Shown in pieces: positions 18,644 to 27,960 of a stretch of 31,891 nucleotides of DNA. Under the pieces are notes generated by a model. It was not told the origin of the DNA. It was given only the letters and a program-made list of their open reading frames with translations, and ran no database searches. Each line of letters begins with the position of its first letter. The stretch's first letter is position 1. Source of the DNA: Haplomitrium mnioides (lineage: Eukaryota > Marchantiophyta > Haplomitriopsida > Calobryales); contig JBNGIS010030528.1 of NCBI GenBank assembly GCA_049999725.1, positions 1 to 31,891 of the forward strand, read 5' to 3'. The position numbers and the translations under genes were made by a program.

Positions 18644-18896
18644 TGTTGGATAATGCATATAATAGATACTCAACAATAAGGCTTATTAGCTTATAGTATG
18701 TGTGTAGAATTGCTTCCTCTCTTTCTTCTCCTCTCTCAATCTCATATCTTCTCATAAACATGAATAATACAATGATGTGTATGTTACCTTAATCCTAGGT
18801 TAGTATTAAACTAATGTAGCTACTAATTATAGATTAGTAACTAGATTAAGAAACATCATCTAATCTTACTATCATGTTACTCTATATATCCTAACA
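18644..18896 (-). repeat. 3' LTR of R1.5
   Basis: On the minus strand it starts TGTTAGGATATATAGAGTAA directly after a polypurine tract and ends GCATTATCCAACA, 253 bp, the same length as the F3 LTR. Inside are the family words TTACTAATCTATAATTAGTA and CCTAGGATTAAGGTAAC. Beyond its end the R1 coding sequence resumes after ACTAG, so R1.5 appears inserted in R1. Confidence 0.85.
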
Positions 18897-18907
18897 CTCC
18901 CTCTTGG
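18897..18907 (-). other. Polypurine tract of R1.5
   Basis: Minus strand CCAAGAGGGAG directly precedes the LTR start TGTTAGG, with the family phrase CATGTCATAACC before it. Confidence 0.75.
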
Positions 18908-19024
18908 TTATGACATGGGAATGTTGTAAGCAAATGTAACATAGATATAGTAAGATGATAATAAGAAAAATAAGAGAAATAGCGCCAACACCCACAATAA
19001 AATCCATATAGGTCGATAATAATG

Positions 19025-19073
19025 TTGTTTCATTAAAACCCTCTCATACTACTTTGAGGGAAAGAGTACAACC
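19025..19073 (-). other. Conserved non-coding block of the copia family (R1.5 copy)
   Basis: Minus strand GGTTGTACTCTTTCCCTCA, AAGTAGTATGAGAGGG and TTTTAATGAAACAAC match the F2 block closely. Confidence 0.7.
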
Positions 19074-19296
19074 ATCATTATGCATGGATGAGAATACATG
19101 AAATAGAAAGTATCCCAATATAAAAGATAAATAAGATGGTTGTAGGCTATGAAAAGCATAAGAGCATAGCATAATGAGACAAGATGAATAAATGATATAG
19201 ATCAAATGGAAAAATATAATAATACGCCGCTAGAATAAAATATATGACCGTCGAATAGATATAAAATATAAAGAATGTCGAATATTTTGATGGAGA

Positions 19297-19907
19297 TCAT
19301 AATAAGTTGGATAGTCGGTGAAGTCTAATAAGATCACAATATCGTCAATGTAGTACAAGAGGTAAAGCCTTGGTAAAAAGATTTGCCATATTATCTTTGT
19401 CGGCGATCATTTGCACAGAAATTGTGTCATCCTGTTGCTCATGCATAAAAAAGAACTTTGGCGCTATATGCTTAATGCGATCTCCTCGGATAAAGTCTTG
19501 TGAGATCTGTTGTATATATGCCAAATTATCCTCATAGAGAATAGTAGGGTCAGATAGGCAATGAAGACCACAAGACACATAAATATGATCAATCATCCTA
19601 CGTAAATAAATGTATTCCTTATTCGCTTCATACATAGCTATGATCTCTGGATGGTTGGAAGATGTGCAAGTCAAAGTCTACTTACTACTCTTCTATGATA
19701 TGGCTGTAGAGCCATATAGGAATACATTTCCGGTTTGGGTTTTAGCATCATCAAGATCTGAGAGGTATCCTGCATCTGCATAACCGGTTAGAATTTGATC
19801 AGTGTGTTTCGGGAAATATAGTCCCATGTTAATGTTTCCTTGTAAATATTTGAATACTTGTTTGATACAATTCCAATGCCTTATAGTAGGTTGTGAACTA
19901 TGCCCGG
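19297..19907 (-). pseudogene. Copia RNase H fragment (R1.5)
   Basis: Minus-strand reading: HSSQPTIRHWNCIKQVFKYL, HTDQILTGYADAGYLSDLDD (first catalytic Asp), TQTGNVFLYGSTAIS, a stop near 19690, SSNHPEIIAMYEANKEYIYL (Glu), YEDNLAY (Asp), RIKHIAPKFFFMHEQ, NMANLFTKALPLVLH, a stop, and LHRLSNLL with its TGA at 19297-19299. It starts at the R2 LTR junction, where the first codons of LARHSSQ are cut. The A of the usual MADLFTK (catalytic Asp position) is followed by Asn, a possible loss of a catalytic residue. Confidence 0.85.
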
Positions 19908-20176
19908 TGTTGGAAAACAAGCCCATTAGCTCATGCATAGGATGTGAGGAATGTGGCAACAATCATGTAAGCAAATCTCCAATCTTCTTCTCCTTCTATT
20001 CTCTCACTTCATGCTCATCTCTCTCATATAATAATCATCATAATACAATTTACAAAGGATAGGATATGCTTATCTCATAGGATTAGCACTAGCCCTAATC
20101 CTAATTCTACACTCTAATCATAGGTTAAGGACTAATGACCTATTAGCCTAATCATCTTACTACATGCATTACAACA
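19908..20176 (-). repeat. 3' LTR of R2
   Basis: The minus strand starts TGTTGTAATGCATGTAGTAA after a polypurine tract and ends GCTTGTTTTCCAACA (269 bp, TGTTG...CAACA). The next five bases on the minus strand, CCGGG, lead straight into R1.5 RNase H codons, so the LTR edge is sharp. R2 therefore inserted into R1.5. Confidence 0.85.
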
Positions 20177-20187
20177 CTCCCCTTTGG
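20177..20187 (-). other. Polypurine tract of R2
   Basis: Minus strand CCAAAGGGGAG stands directly before TGTTGTAATG, preceded by the family phrase CCCCATGTTATAG. Confidence 0.8.
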
Positions 20188-20287
20188 CTATAACATGGGG
20201 AATGGTGTAGCCACACGTAAGATGAATATAAGACCTATGATAGAAATATCACCAACACTCCAAATAAATCCATATGCAATATAAAGG

Positions 20288-20341
20288 TGTTGCCTCATTA
20301 AAACCCTCTCATACGCCAACGATGGAAAGAGTACAACCACC
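20288..20341 (-). other. Conserved non-coding block of the copia family (R2 copy)
   Basis: Minus strand GGTGGTTGTACTCTTTCCAT, GTATGAGAGGG and TTTTAATGAGGCAAC repeat the block between the pol stop and the polypurine tract. Confidence 0.7.
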
Positions 20342-20547
20342 ATTTATAGATGGATATAGAAGTCATATAGTGACCAAAATAAATAATAATGATAAGAAAA
20401 TCGGCTATAAGCCAAAATAATGAATTTGAAAATAATAATGATATGATACTGAGAAAAAGAATAATATGAGCAGAAAATAGAATACAAAGAGAGGTCGGAG
20501 ATAATAATAATAATGTCAACAATATAATAAAAGAACAGTCGATGAAG

Positions 20548-21633
20548 TCATGATAATAAAGTCGATAATCTCCGTAAACCAAGTAGATGACAAAAATGTC
20601 GATATAGTGCCGGAGGTAAAGCCTTAGGAAATATGTCCACAATATTCTCCTTACTAGAGATAACCTGCACAAAAATAGTGTCATCAATTTGCTCATGAGT
20701 GAAGAAAAACTTTGGAGCAATGTGTTTTATGGGGTCTCCTTTAATAAATCCTTGTGAAACCTGTTGTACACATGCTAAGTTATCTTCAAAAATAACAGTA
20801 GGGTCAGATATACAAGGCAAACCACAATGTAAGTAAACATGATCAAGCATCCTCCGTAGGTATATGCACTCCCTACTAGCTTCATACAAAGCAATGATCT
20901 TTGCATGGTTTGAGGATGTACAAGTCAAAGTTTGCTTTGTACTTTTCCATGATATAGCTGTAGAGCCATATAGGAAAACATAATCGGTTTGGGATTTAGC
21001 ATCATCAGAATCCGACACGTATCCTGCATCTGCATAACTAGTAAGTATTTGATCAATATTATTTGGGAAAAATAGTCTCGTGTCAATTGTACCTTGTAAA
21101 TATCTGAAAATACGTTTAATACCATTCCAATGCCTTATAGTAGGTTGTGAACTATGTCTTTCAAGCAAGTTCATGGCAAATAAAATGTCAGTACGTGTTT
21201 GATTAGCAAGATACATAAGAGCTCCTATAGCTGAGAGATATAGTATCTCAGATTCAAGGATAGGCTCTATGTCTTTTCGTTTTCGGAAAATATCTTTGTC
21301 TCTGTCCAGTGATCTTATCTCCATAGGTGATGTAAATGGACGAGATTTATTCATATTGAATTGTTTAAGGATTTTCTTAGTATAAGTACTCTGATGCATC
21401 AATATGCCATCATTGAGATACTCAAATTGTAATCCCAAACAATACTTGGTCTTACCAATATCCTTCATATCAAAAGTCTTCTTAAGCATAGAAATAATAT
21501 GCTCAAGTAAGGATTGGTGACCAAAAAAGTTTATGTCATCAATATATAATGCGACAATTATAATTTCTTTGTCGACATTCTTGATGAACAAACTTGGTGC
21601 AATGTCATCAAAGTGAAAACCCATGGCGATCAT
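20548..21633 (-). CDS. Copia reverse transcriptase (C-terminal half) and RNase H, open for 361 codons (R2)
   Basis: This is the longest open stretch among the degenerate copies. From the Met at 21633: FDDIAPSLFIKNVD, the RT active site YIDD at residues 30-33, DMKDIGKTKYCLGLQFEYL, the thumb region STYTKKILKQF, YLSAIGALMYLANQTRTDI, LERHSSQPTIRHWNGIKR, and RNase H with SYADAGYVSD, SNHAKIIALYEA, FEDNLACVQQ, IKHIAPKFFFTHEQ and NIVDIFPKALPPALY, ending LRRLSTLLS. RNase H changes include Glu to Lys in SNHAKIIAL, which removes a usual catalytic acid, and FPKALP in place of FTKALP. Upstream the frame is broken, so this is a piece of a dead pol gene. Confidence 0.9.
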   Translation of the reverse strand: MIAMGFHFDDIAPSLFIKNVDKEIIIVALYIDDINFFGHQSLLEHIISMLKKTFDMKDIGKTKYCLGLQFEYLNDGILMHQSTYTKKILKQFNMNKSRPFTSPMEIRSLDRDKDIFRKRKDIEPILESEILYLSAIGALMYLANQTRTDILFAMNLLERHSSQPTIRHWNGIKRIFRYLQGTIDTRLFFPNNIDQILTSYADAGYVSDSDDAKSQTDYVFLYGSTAISWKSTKQTLTCTSSNHAKIIALYEASRECIYLRRMLDHVYLHCGLPCISDPTVIFEDNLACVQQVSQGFIKGDPIKHIAPKFFFTHEQIDDTIFVQVISSKENIVDIFPKALPPALYRHFCHLLGLRRLSTLLS

Positions 21634-22740
21634 CTTCTTATGAAATCTATAATACCATATTCGACCACTCTATTTTAGTCTATAAATAGATCGAAGAATC
21701 TAGACTGCATATCCACCCTTGGTCAGAGGCATGGACTGATGCATAGAGGGGACAATAGGTTGTTTCTCTCTAGAGTGCATCTCATGGACTGTAGGTTCTA
21801 ACCAAGTACTTCCACCATTAGGTGCAATGATGGTCGATGGTAAAGAGGTAGATCGATTGCTAAATGGTTTACTCTTAGTAACATTCTCTTCCTGAATATG
21901 ATAGATACTCTTGGCTATAAGCTCTGGAGGAGCTTTCATGTAAATCTAGGTATCCAAAAGCCCGTATAAGTATACTGTCACAACATCCATCTGATGTATA
22001 ATGAGCTCATTTCCTAGGGAAAAGCCTATTAGGAACCGGTATGTGATAGCATCCATAATTGGGGCGTATATGAGATTGTAGTTTCTCCCATGTACTTGTG
22101 TATAACCTTTGGCTACAAGGCGTGCCTTATATCGGATAATTTCGCCTTTTTCATTTTTCGCCGTTTTTATATCCGATTAAATTAGCATCAGAGGGAATAA
22201 GGACTACAAGTCCAAATACTTTCCTTTGCATCATGGAATCAAGTTCTGAATCCATTGCCTTTTTCCACTCTATCCTATCAAAACTGTCTAAAGCTTCTTT
22301 GACAGATATGGGATCAGGTGGTATATTGTATATAGTAAGTGAAACCTAGAATGAAAAATGGTCATCAACATCTACATTCTCTCTTTGCCATATAACCCAT
22401 GTATCCATATAATGGATCGAGATCTCTTTATTATCAGCATATTCCAATAAGAAAATAGTCGGTTGAGATAGTAAAGATGTAGATGAAGATGCTTTCATAA
22501 CATCAGCTGAGAATGTAGTTCTCTTAGTAAGAACTTTTTGCCTAGGTTGAAAGTCTTTTGAGCCAAGAGGGCATCCTCTCTTTTGCCTTGGTACGTGGTC
22601 AACTACTGGTTTTGAAGTATAATGAATTCTTGCAAGAGCATTCACCACAAGAATGTGTGACCTAGTTACCTTTGCAATTTCATTAAAAGAATCTAGAAAT
22701 TGTTTGACTATATTAGCCAAGTGAAGAAGTCTCTTGACCT
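21634..22740 (-). pseudogene. Copia linker and RT N-terminal part, degenerate (R2)
   Basis: Minus-strand pieces are the linker VPRQKRGCPLGSKDFQPRQK (near 22560), ISIHYMDTWVIWQRENVDVD (near 22400) and the entrance to RT. Stops and frameshifts then break the YKARLVAKGYTQ region near 22110-22150. MKAPPELIAKSIYHIQEENV and a Ser/Pro-rich insertion (21700-21939) follow, with MHQSMPLTKGGYAVQ leading to a broken IYGLKQ motif near 21680. The insertion inside RT is the same one seen in F2 and F3. Confidence 0.8.
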
Positions 22741-23850
22741 CATCCTCACCTTGCCTTGTTTTTTGATCTATCTATATAGTGGATATATTCTCCCATAGGA
22801 GTTTCTTCGACAAAGAAGAATTTTTATCCTCAAATAGAGATGGAAATACATCCTTATAGAAATGGCAATCAACTAATCTGGCTTGAAGCACATCAGCTGT
22901 GGATGGTTCCAGATAGCGTATAATAGACGGTGAGTCATATCCCACATAAATGTCTTTTTGCCTCTGAGGTCCCATCTTGGTCCTTTTCGGTCACATAATC
23001 AGAACTAAGACTTGACAACCAAAAACTCGTAAATAGGATAAGTCTGGCATCTGACCATAGGCCAGTTGGTGAGGTGATAATGAATTAAAAGCTGATGGTC
23101 AATATTTTAATAATGATGTAGCATGTAGTACTGCATAGCCCCATGCAGAAACCGGTAAATTGTTCTGCATTAACATAGACATAGCAATCATCTAAATGAT
23201 GCGTATAACTCTTTCGGCTATTCCATTTTGAAAATGGATATGTGCCACAGAGTATTGGGTATCAATACCCATTGTCATGCAAAAGTCATCAAAAGTTTTT
23301 GATGTAAACTCTCTCGCATTGTCAACTCGTAGGACTTTTATTGGACTTTCTGGAAATTGAACTTTCAATTTCAGAATGTGTGCCAATATCCTCGGGAAGA
23401 CAAGATTTTGGGTAGATAGTAGCGATACTTGTGACCACTTTGTAGAAGCGCAGATGATCACCAGAAAGTATCTAAAGGGTCCACCAGGTGGATCAATAGG
23501 ACCACAAACATCTGCGTGTATTCTTTCAAGGAACTTTGGAATTTCCAAAATTGTTTTGGAGATCGCTGGACGTAAGGCTAGCTTGCCTTGAGAACAATGA
23601 ATACATGGTCTATCAATCATAGATGGCTTAATGCTTTGAGGAATGGATCGGATCACTTTCAGAATGTTAAGAAACATAGTAGTGTCCGAGTGTCCTAAGC
23701 GATTATGCTATAAAGTAGTATGATCGTTTGTTTTTGCATGAGTATGATAGTTTTGTATTTGCGTAATGTAAAAACCAAGAGGGTATGCAAAAAGGGTTCC
23801 TTTTATTTCAGATCCTTCAAGTATGGATGTCATCAAGAGGAAGTGTAGAA
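22741..23850 (-). pseudogene. Copia integrase, nearly complete but frameshifted (R2)
   Basis: From the right: EIKGTLFAYPLGFYITQIQN (near 23790), RLGHSDTTMFLNILKVIRS (near 23680), CIHCSQGKLALRPAISKTI (zinc-binding cysteines), HADVCGPIDPPGGPFRYFLV (first core Asp), VLRVDNAREFTSKTFDDFC (second Asp), and HFQNGIAERVIRI (Glu). After a stop near 23190 follow the WGYAVLHATSLLKY segment near 23120 and HQLAYGQMPDLSYLRVFGCQ near 23050. The C-terminal KDIYVGYDSPSIIRYLEPST and FPSLFEDKNSSLSKK lie at 22772-22975. The triad residues are all still present. The region upstream of GTLFAYPL should hold protease, but gag follows almost at once. Confidence 0.88.
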
Positions 23851-23873
23851 TTTGTATACTGAATCATGTTCGT

Positions 23874-24893
23874 TTATGATATATTGATATCCTTTTCTTT
23901 ATCGATATAATCGCTAAGGGTATTGGTTTGATCCATAAATACCCCATGATTTTCTGTTGCAGCTTTTTGACTTTTATCTTTAGCATAGAGTGCGACCAAA
24001 TGTGCTGGGATTCTGCAAGCTTTAGTTGTATGCCCAATGGTCCCACATCTGTTACAAATAATCGGTCCTCTTGAATTGCTTGAGGATGGCTGGTTTCTAT
24101 TATTATATGTATTCATGCCTCCTATTCTTCCTCTTGGACAAAAACATGCAGAGTTATCCCTGCCCCTTCCTCTCCCTCTGAATTGTTGATTCTTGCCATT
24201 AATAAGAGCTTGACCCCTTTGAGAATTCTGTCTGAAAGAACCATGTTTGGCCCTTGTTCTAGACATGCCTATGTTATTTGTAGGCTTGGAATAATGAACT
24301 TCAGGTTTAGGATTTTGAGGTAGAGTACCAAGAGGTCTGACTTTGGAAATTTTCATCAGCAAATCCTGATGTTTCTCTGCTAATAGTAAATAGGCTATTA
24401 GTTCAGAATAAGTAGAGAAATGCATGTTTTTGTACAGTGCGGACATAATCATATTGCCTGAATGGAAAGTGGATAATGTTTTCTCAATTTGTTCTTCTTG
24501 AGAAACTGAATGTCCACATAATATCAGATGTGATGTTATTATGAACAATTCACTATTATATTTGGAAATAGTAGGAAAGTCTTGAACTCTTAGATTGACC
24601 CAATCATGCCTTGCATTAGGCAGATGTATTGCTTTGGTGTGGTCAAATCTGTCTTTCAAGCCATCCTAGAGAATTTTGAGGTTACTTTCATTCAGGTACT
24701 GAATTTTGAGAGATTTTGAGAGATGGTGCCTCAGGAAGACCAATGCCTGGGCTTTCTATTGTTCTGTTATGTCATCATCTGTGAGGATTGTGGTCTGCAA
24801 TCCTTCAGAGACTAGATGAGCTGCTACATCCAGTGACCAAGAGAGATAGTTGTCTCTTTCAATGGTCAGCTGTTTGAAGCTTAATTTTTCCAT
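23874..24893 (-). pseudogene. Copia gag with CCHC zinc knuckle, two internal stops (R2)
   Basis: Gag packages the RNA into virus-like particles. I choose the Met at 24893 because MEKLSFKQLTIERDNYLSWS matches the usual copia gag start. In the same frame there is a stop after DDDITEQ (24756-24758) and a TAG just before the stretch opening at 24659. Then 261 codons are open: DRFDHTKAIHLPNARHDWVN, SKYNSELFIITSHLILCG, SALYKNMHFSTYSELIAYLL and a Gly/Arg-rich RGRGRGRDNS basic tract. The zinc knuckle CNRCGTIGHTTKAC (CX2CX4HX4C) lies at 24015-24056. It ends at a stop 21 bases after DYIDKEKD. No Asp-Ser-Gly or Asp-Cys-Gly protease motif follows. Confidence 0.85.
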
Positions 24894-26087
24894 TTTAGAA
24901 TGCAAAAGACTTTTGAAGGTTGGAAGATAAATGAAAGATTTATCAAAATGCAGGAAGTTCAAAGTGTTAAACTCTTTGCAATTTTGGAAAACAACAGATG
25001 AAAACAATTTCTTATAACATAGGTTATATGTAAAAGACTGTCCCTGTTATGCTCGTTGTAGGCCAGTTGTTGATCTTGTAATATATCAGAAAATAGTTGG
25101 GGATATCAGCAATAGGCCTCCACTATGTCTCCACAAGATTCCAAAAGTTGATGTAGCCTCTGTTTTCAGATATAGGCTGCAGAATTTGATATGATCTCCT
25201 TGAATATGCAAACTAGTTCCCAGAGTTCTTGAACCACTTAGATGTATGTTAGAACTTCTGAATATGTTCTGAGAGTACAGTGTGTAGATAAAGTAACAAT
25301 GTGTATAAAGATTATAGTTATTGTCAACTTTCAGGATATCAGATTGTCTCTGAATTGTAAGCTTTTGCTTTCTTTCAAACTCAATTTTGTGATTCTGTTA
25401 GAAACAGAGTAACTGATTTTATGGATATCAGTATAGATATATATGTTTGTGATTGACAATTAGAAACTGAATTCTAAGTTGAATCAGTGAGATAGACAAG
25501 TGTATGCTCTCAGAAAACTCCAATTGACAGTTTTAAATGAACTAGATCTGTCAATTTTTGAATTCTACAAATCTGAATGTCAAATTTGTAGGTCAAATGG
25601 TTGAATATGAGTTTCTAAATAAAGTTCTGTAGTGATTTGACTCAAAATATGATTCAGATATGTGAATTGGTGTTCAGAACCTGTCAATTCCATAACATAG
25701 ATGTTATGTTCTATCACACAAGAAGACCTGAATTTGAATAGGTTAGTGTATCCTCAAATCTGAGCCAAAATGGGAAAAATGAGAGCTCAGAATGATCGCC
25801 AGGACCAAACAATCACATATGTGATGTCAGATGTGAAGAGAAAGTAGATTTTGATGTCAAAAGATCGATTAGAAAGTTCAGAAATCTCCTCCTTCACGAA
25901 CTGTTAGGTTTGGTTGAGAAATTAGGTTCAGGAGGAAATGCAAGCTTTGGTAGTTCTTATAAGCAGGCTTGGTAAACTTAGTAGCTCCGAGTAGAAATCT
26001 GGTAAGTTCGAGGAATTAAACCAAACACGGTATTCAATCTTGTTGCTCCGATAGACTTAGTAGGTCTGGTGTAGCTTCGCGAGAGTA
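24894..26087 (-). other. Untranslated leader of R2
   Basis: About 1.2 kb lie between the primer-site-like sequence and gag. There is no recognisable protein, and it is AT-rich with recurrent CAAATTTGACATTCAGATTTG-like words. Near the primer site it aligns loosely with the F3 leader. An inverted repeat, AACATAACATCTATGTTATG, lies near 25691-25712, and a similar ACATCTATGTTATG/CATAACAT arrangement occurs at 10114-10155 in the F3 leader. Confidence 0.55.
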
Positions 26088-26124
26088 GCTCCGGATCCCA
26101 TCCTGTCGTCGCTTCACCAACGAC
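26088..26124 (-). other. Primer-binding-site-like sequence and hairpin (R2)
   Basis: Minus strand: GTCGTTGGTGAAGCGACGAC (26105-26124) folds as a 6-bp stem with one G-U pair around the loop GGTGAAGC. It is followed by AGGA and TGGGATCCGGAGC (26088-26100), a changed form of the initiator-Met tRNA site TGGTATCAGAGC. The F3 copy at 9749-9785 has the same arrangement. Confidence 0.55.
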
Positions 26125-26330
26125 CTTAGTATAGTCCAATAAGTAAAAGAGCAAAAGCGGATTGAAGTATAAGAGCTTGAAGCTCTTTGTTATCTTCAAC
26201 CTTTTATCCTCACCCTTGCGACTGGGTGGGGGCCTTAGTGTAGCTTATAGGATGTAGACATGTGGCACCTTAGGATAGGTTGGACATATGAATAGGGGTA
26301 GCTTCCCCTCTGTTAGGGTCCAGGATGGGA
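26125..26330 (-). other. LTR-end-like segment upstream of the R2 primer site
   Basis: On the minus strand this aligns in patches with 9540-9748: CTTATTGGACTA, GGTGCCACATG against GGTAACACATGG, and a CCCCCA stretch. A TATA-like GGATAAAAGG lies near 26201-26210. I found no TG start on the far side and no similarity to the R2 3' LTR, so its extent is unclear. Confidence 0.4.
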
Positions 26331-26617
26331 GCTAAAGATGCACGCAGTGAGAGGTAAAGGAAGACAAAATCGAGAAAAAGGAAGAAAGCGAGCAGACAAA
26401 TGGCGAAAATGGCAAACAATGGACACTGTCCAAACATAAGGACGGAAGATTCTCATAAATTCAACCAAAAGACTTTTATAAGCATTAGTTAAAAAACAAT
26501 TTTTATTATATTTAAAGTAGAAAAGTTAATTTAGGATCCAGAAATTACAATCGTAGGAATAGCACGAGTCTTCTGAATTACAAGTACCAATCGGGTCAAG
26601 AAATAGATCATGCGACG

Positions 26618-26653
26618 ATATCAACAGTTGGAACAATATCAACAGTTGGAACA
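26618..26653 (+). repeat. Perfect 18-bp tandem duplication
   Basis: ATATCAACAGTTGGAACA occurs twice in a row with no difference. Confidence 0.95.
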
Positions 26654-26734
26654 GCCCAAATGGAGGAAAAGGGAGAAACATCGCTTCAACAGGAAGAAAA
26701 AAAAAGAAAAGACGTCAAGTGTACGTGAGGAGTA

Positions 26735-26752
26735 TGTGTGTGTGTGTGTGTG
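26735..26752 (+). repeat. (TG)9 microsatellite
   Basis: Nine uninterrupted TG units. Confidence 0.95.
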
Positions 26753-27150
26753 TTTTGTAAAAGTAGACGTGCATATGTTTTGTGTTTTTGTAAGATTTTG
26801 AAAATTTATGTAAGTTAGTAAATAATAGCAAAATATCAATTAAATATTAATTAACTAAGACTAAGCCTAAGCTACCAGCCAAGCAAAAAAGACAAGGAAA
26901 ATAAGGAGAAGGGATAAGATCATTTTGATCCCAAGGTGCACCTTGAGAGAAAGTTGCGCGTGTCGATGGATAAGGCTTTGAGAAAAAGAAGGAAATGGAT
27001 TTTATGGACAAGGTCTTGAGAAAAGAAAAGAAAGGACATTGGGGTTTTGGGTCTTGAAAAAAAAAAAAAAGAGGGAAAGGGACTTGGCGCGTGTGGGTTT
27101 TAGGGCGTCGTTAAAGAAAGAAGAGTTTTTTTCCCCCTCGGGGATTCTTG

Positions 27151-27272
27151 GGGCTTCTTGGGCGCCGCATAACGGTGAGTCTTGACCGCGGCGCAATTGT
27201 GGGTAATCTTCGGGCTTCTTGGGCGCCACGTAACGGTGAGTCTAGAGTGTGGCACAGCTGTAGGTTATCTAG
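27151..27272 (+). repeat. 61-bp imperfect tandem duplication
   Basis: GGGCTTCTTGGGCGCC begins at 27151 and again at 27212. Both are followed by RYAACGGTGAGTCT, a GTGGCRCA/GCGGCGCA block and TAGGTTATCT/GGGTAATCTT. Two copies, with the second half more diverged. Confidence 0.85.
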
Positions 27273-27960
27273 GAGGTCACACATAGTATGAAAGGGAGGA
27301 GAAACTGAGTGGTTACTAGAGGCTGCTGGAGGGTCGTTACGCAGAGAAGCTGGGTATTTTGGCGGTCGCATATGGAGGGGGAAATTAAGAAATGATCGGG
27401 GAATAGTAGCATGCAAGAATTGAGGCAAGAAAAAGAAGGCATTTTTCCAGCTTAGAGTGTGACCGACAGAGAGCCTGACACTACACAGAAACATAAGTTA
27501 GAGGACATGAGGAGAGAAGAAGAGACATTGAATTGTGACAGAGGAAGGGGCTGCGGAAGTGGGAGGGTGTGAAGAAGCACGTCTAGCACAACATTGGGGG
27601 AGCTAGAGGATATCGAGTGGGGCAATCAATTGTGGATGGAAGGCATCCCTGAAAAAAGGGGTGTTGGATTCGTGCGATGTTGACGGATGAGTGGAGATAT
27701 GGGATTCACAAGAATGAATAGCGCATCTGAAGGAAAATGTACCAAAGTTTCTGGAACGATGGTTGGGCAGCTGCGACAACTTGCATATTATGGAGAATAT
27801 TGAAAGAGAAAGAGTGCTCTAGGAATTCCCTTGAATCTCTACACTAAGGAGAGATTGTCCTCCTCTACAACCAAGTGGGAAGAATGGTGACTGACATGGA
27901 AGTCAAAAGACAAAGAGGAGAGACGTAAGTGCTTGGTACAAAGGGCAGGAGCTATTATAC

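Larger units (their letters stand above)
18644..19907 (-). mobile_element. Ty1/copia element R1.5, only the 3' end remains
   Basis: This reverse copy consists of a partial RNase H, the 3' non-coding tail with the conserved block, a polypurine tract and an LTR. Its upstream part stops exactly where the R2 LTR begins (19908), in the middle of the LARHSSQP motif. No continuation is seen to the right of R2. Confidence 0.8.
19908..26124 (-). mobile_element. Ty1/copia element R2, most complete family copy but protease-less
   Basis: In reading order from the right: a primer-site-like sequence and hairpin (26088-26124), a leader of about 1.1-1.2 kb, gag, a gap where protease is expected, integrase, linker, RT, RNase H, non-coding tail, polypurine tract and 3' LTR. 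The presumed 5' LTR end at 26105-26300 does not resemble the 3' LTR, so the right end is provisional. Several stops make it inactive. Confidence 0.75.
26331..27960. other. Unassigned region with short tandem repeats
   Basis: There is no recognisable gene or transposon protein. It includes an 18-bp duplication, a TG microsatellite, an A14-type run near 27057-27070, and a 61-bp GC-rich tandem duplication. The base composition is more GC-rich than the copia DNA on either side. ORFs up to 127 codons are built on the tandem repeat and look spurious. Confidence 0.5.

Noticed and set aside
19802-20062. 86-codon plus-strand ORF with several cysteines
   Set aside because: It crosses the R1.5/R2 LTR junction and is antisense to RNase H.
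20298-20720. 140-codon minus-strand hydrophobic ORF, superficially like a multi-pass membrane protein
   Set aside because: It starts inside RNase H in another frame and runs through the AT-rich non-coding tail; hydrophobicity comes from TTATTAT-type DNA.
26610-26839. Short ORFs on both strands around the TG microsatellite
   Set aside because: Built on the 18-bp duplication, an A-rich stretch and the TG repeat.
27111-27494. 127-codon minus-strand ORF
   Set aside because: Driven by the 61-bp tandem repeat; Pro/Arg-rich without recognisable domains, and antisense to nothing known.
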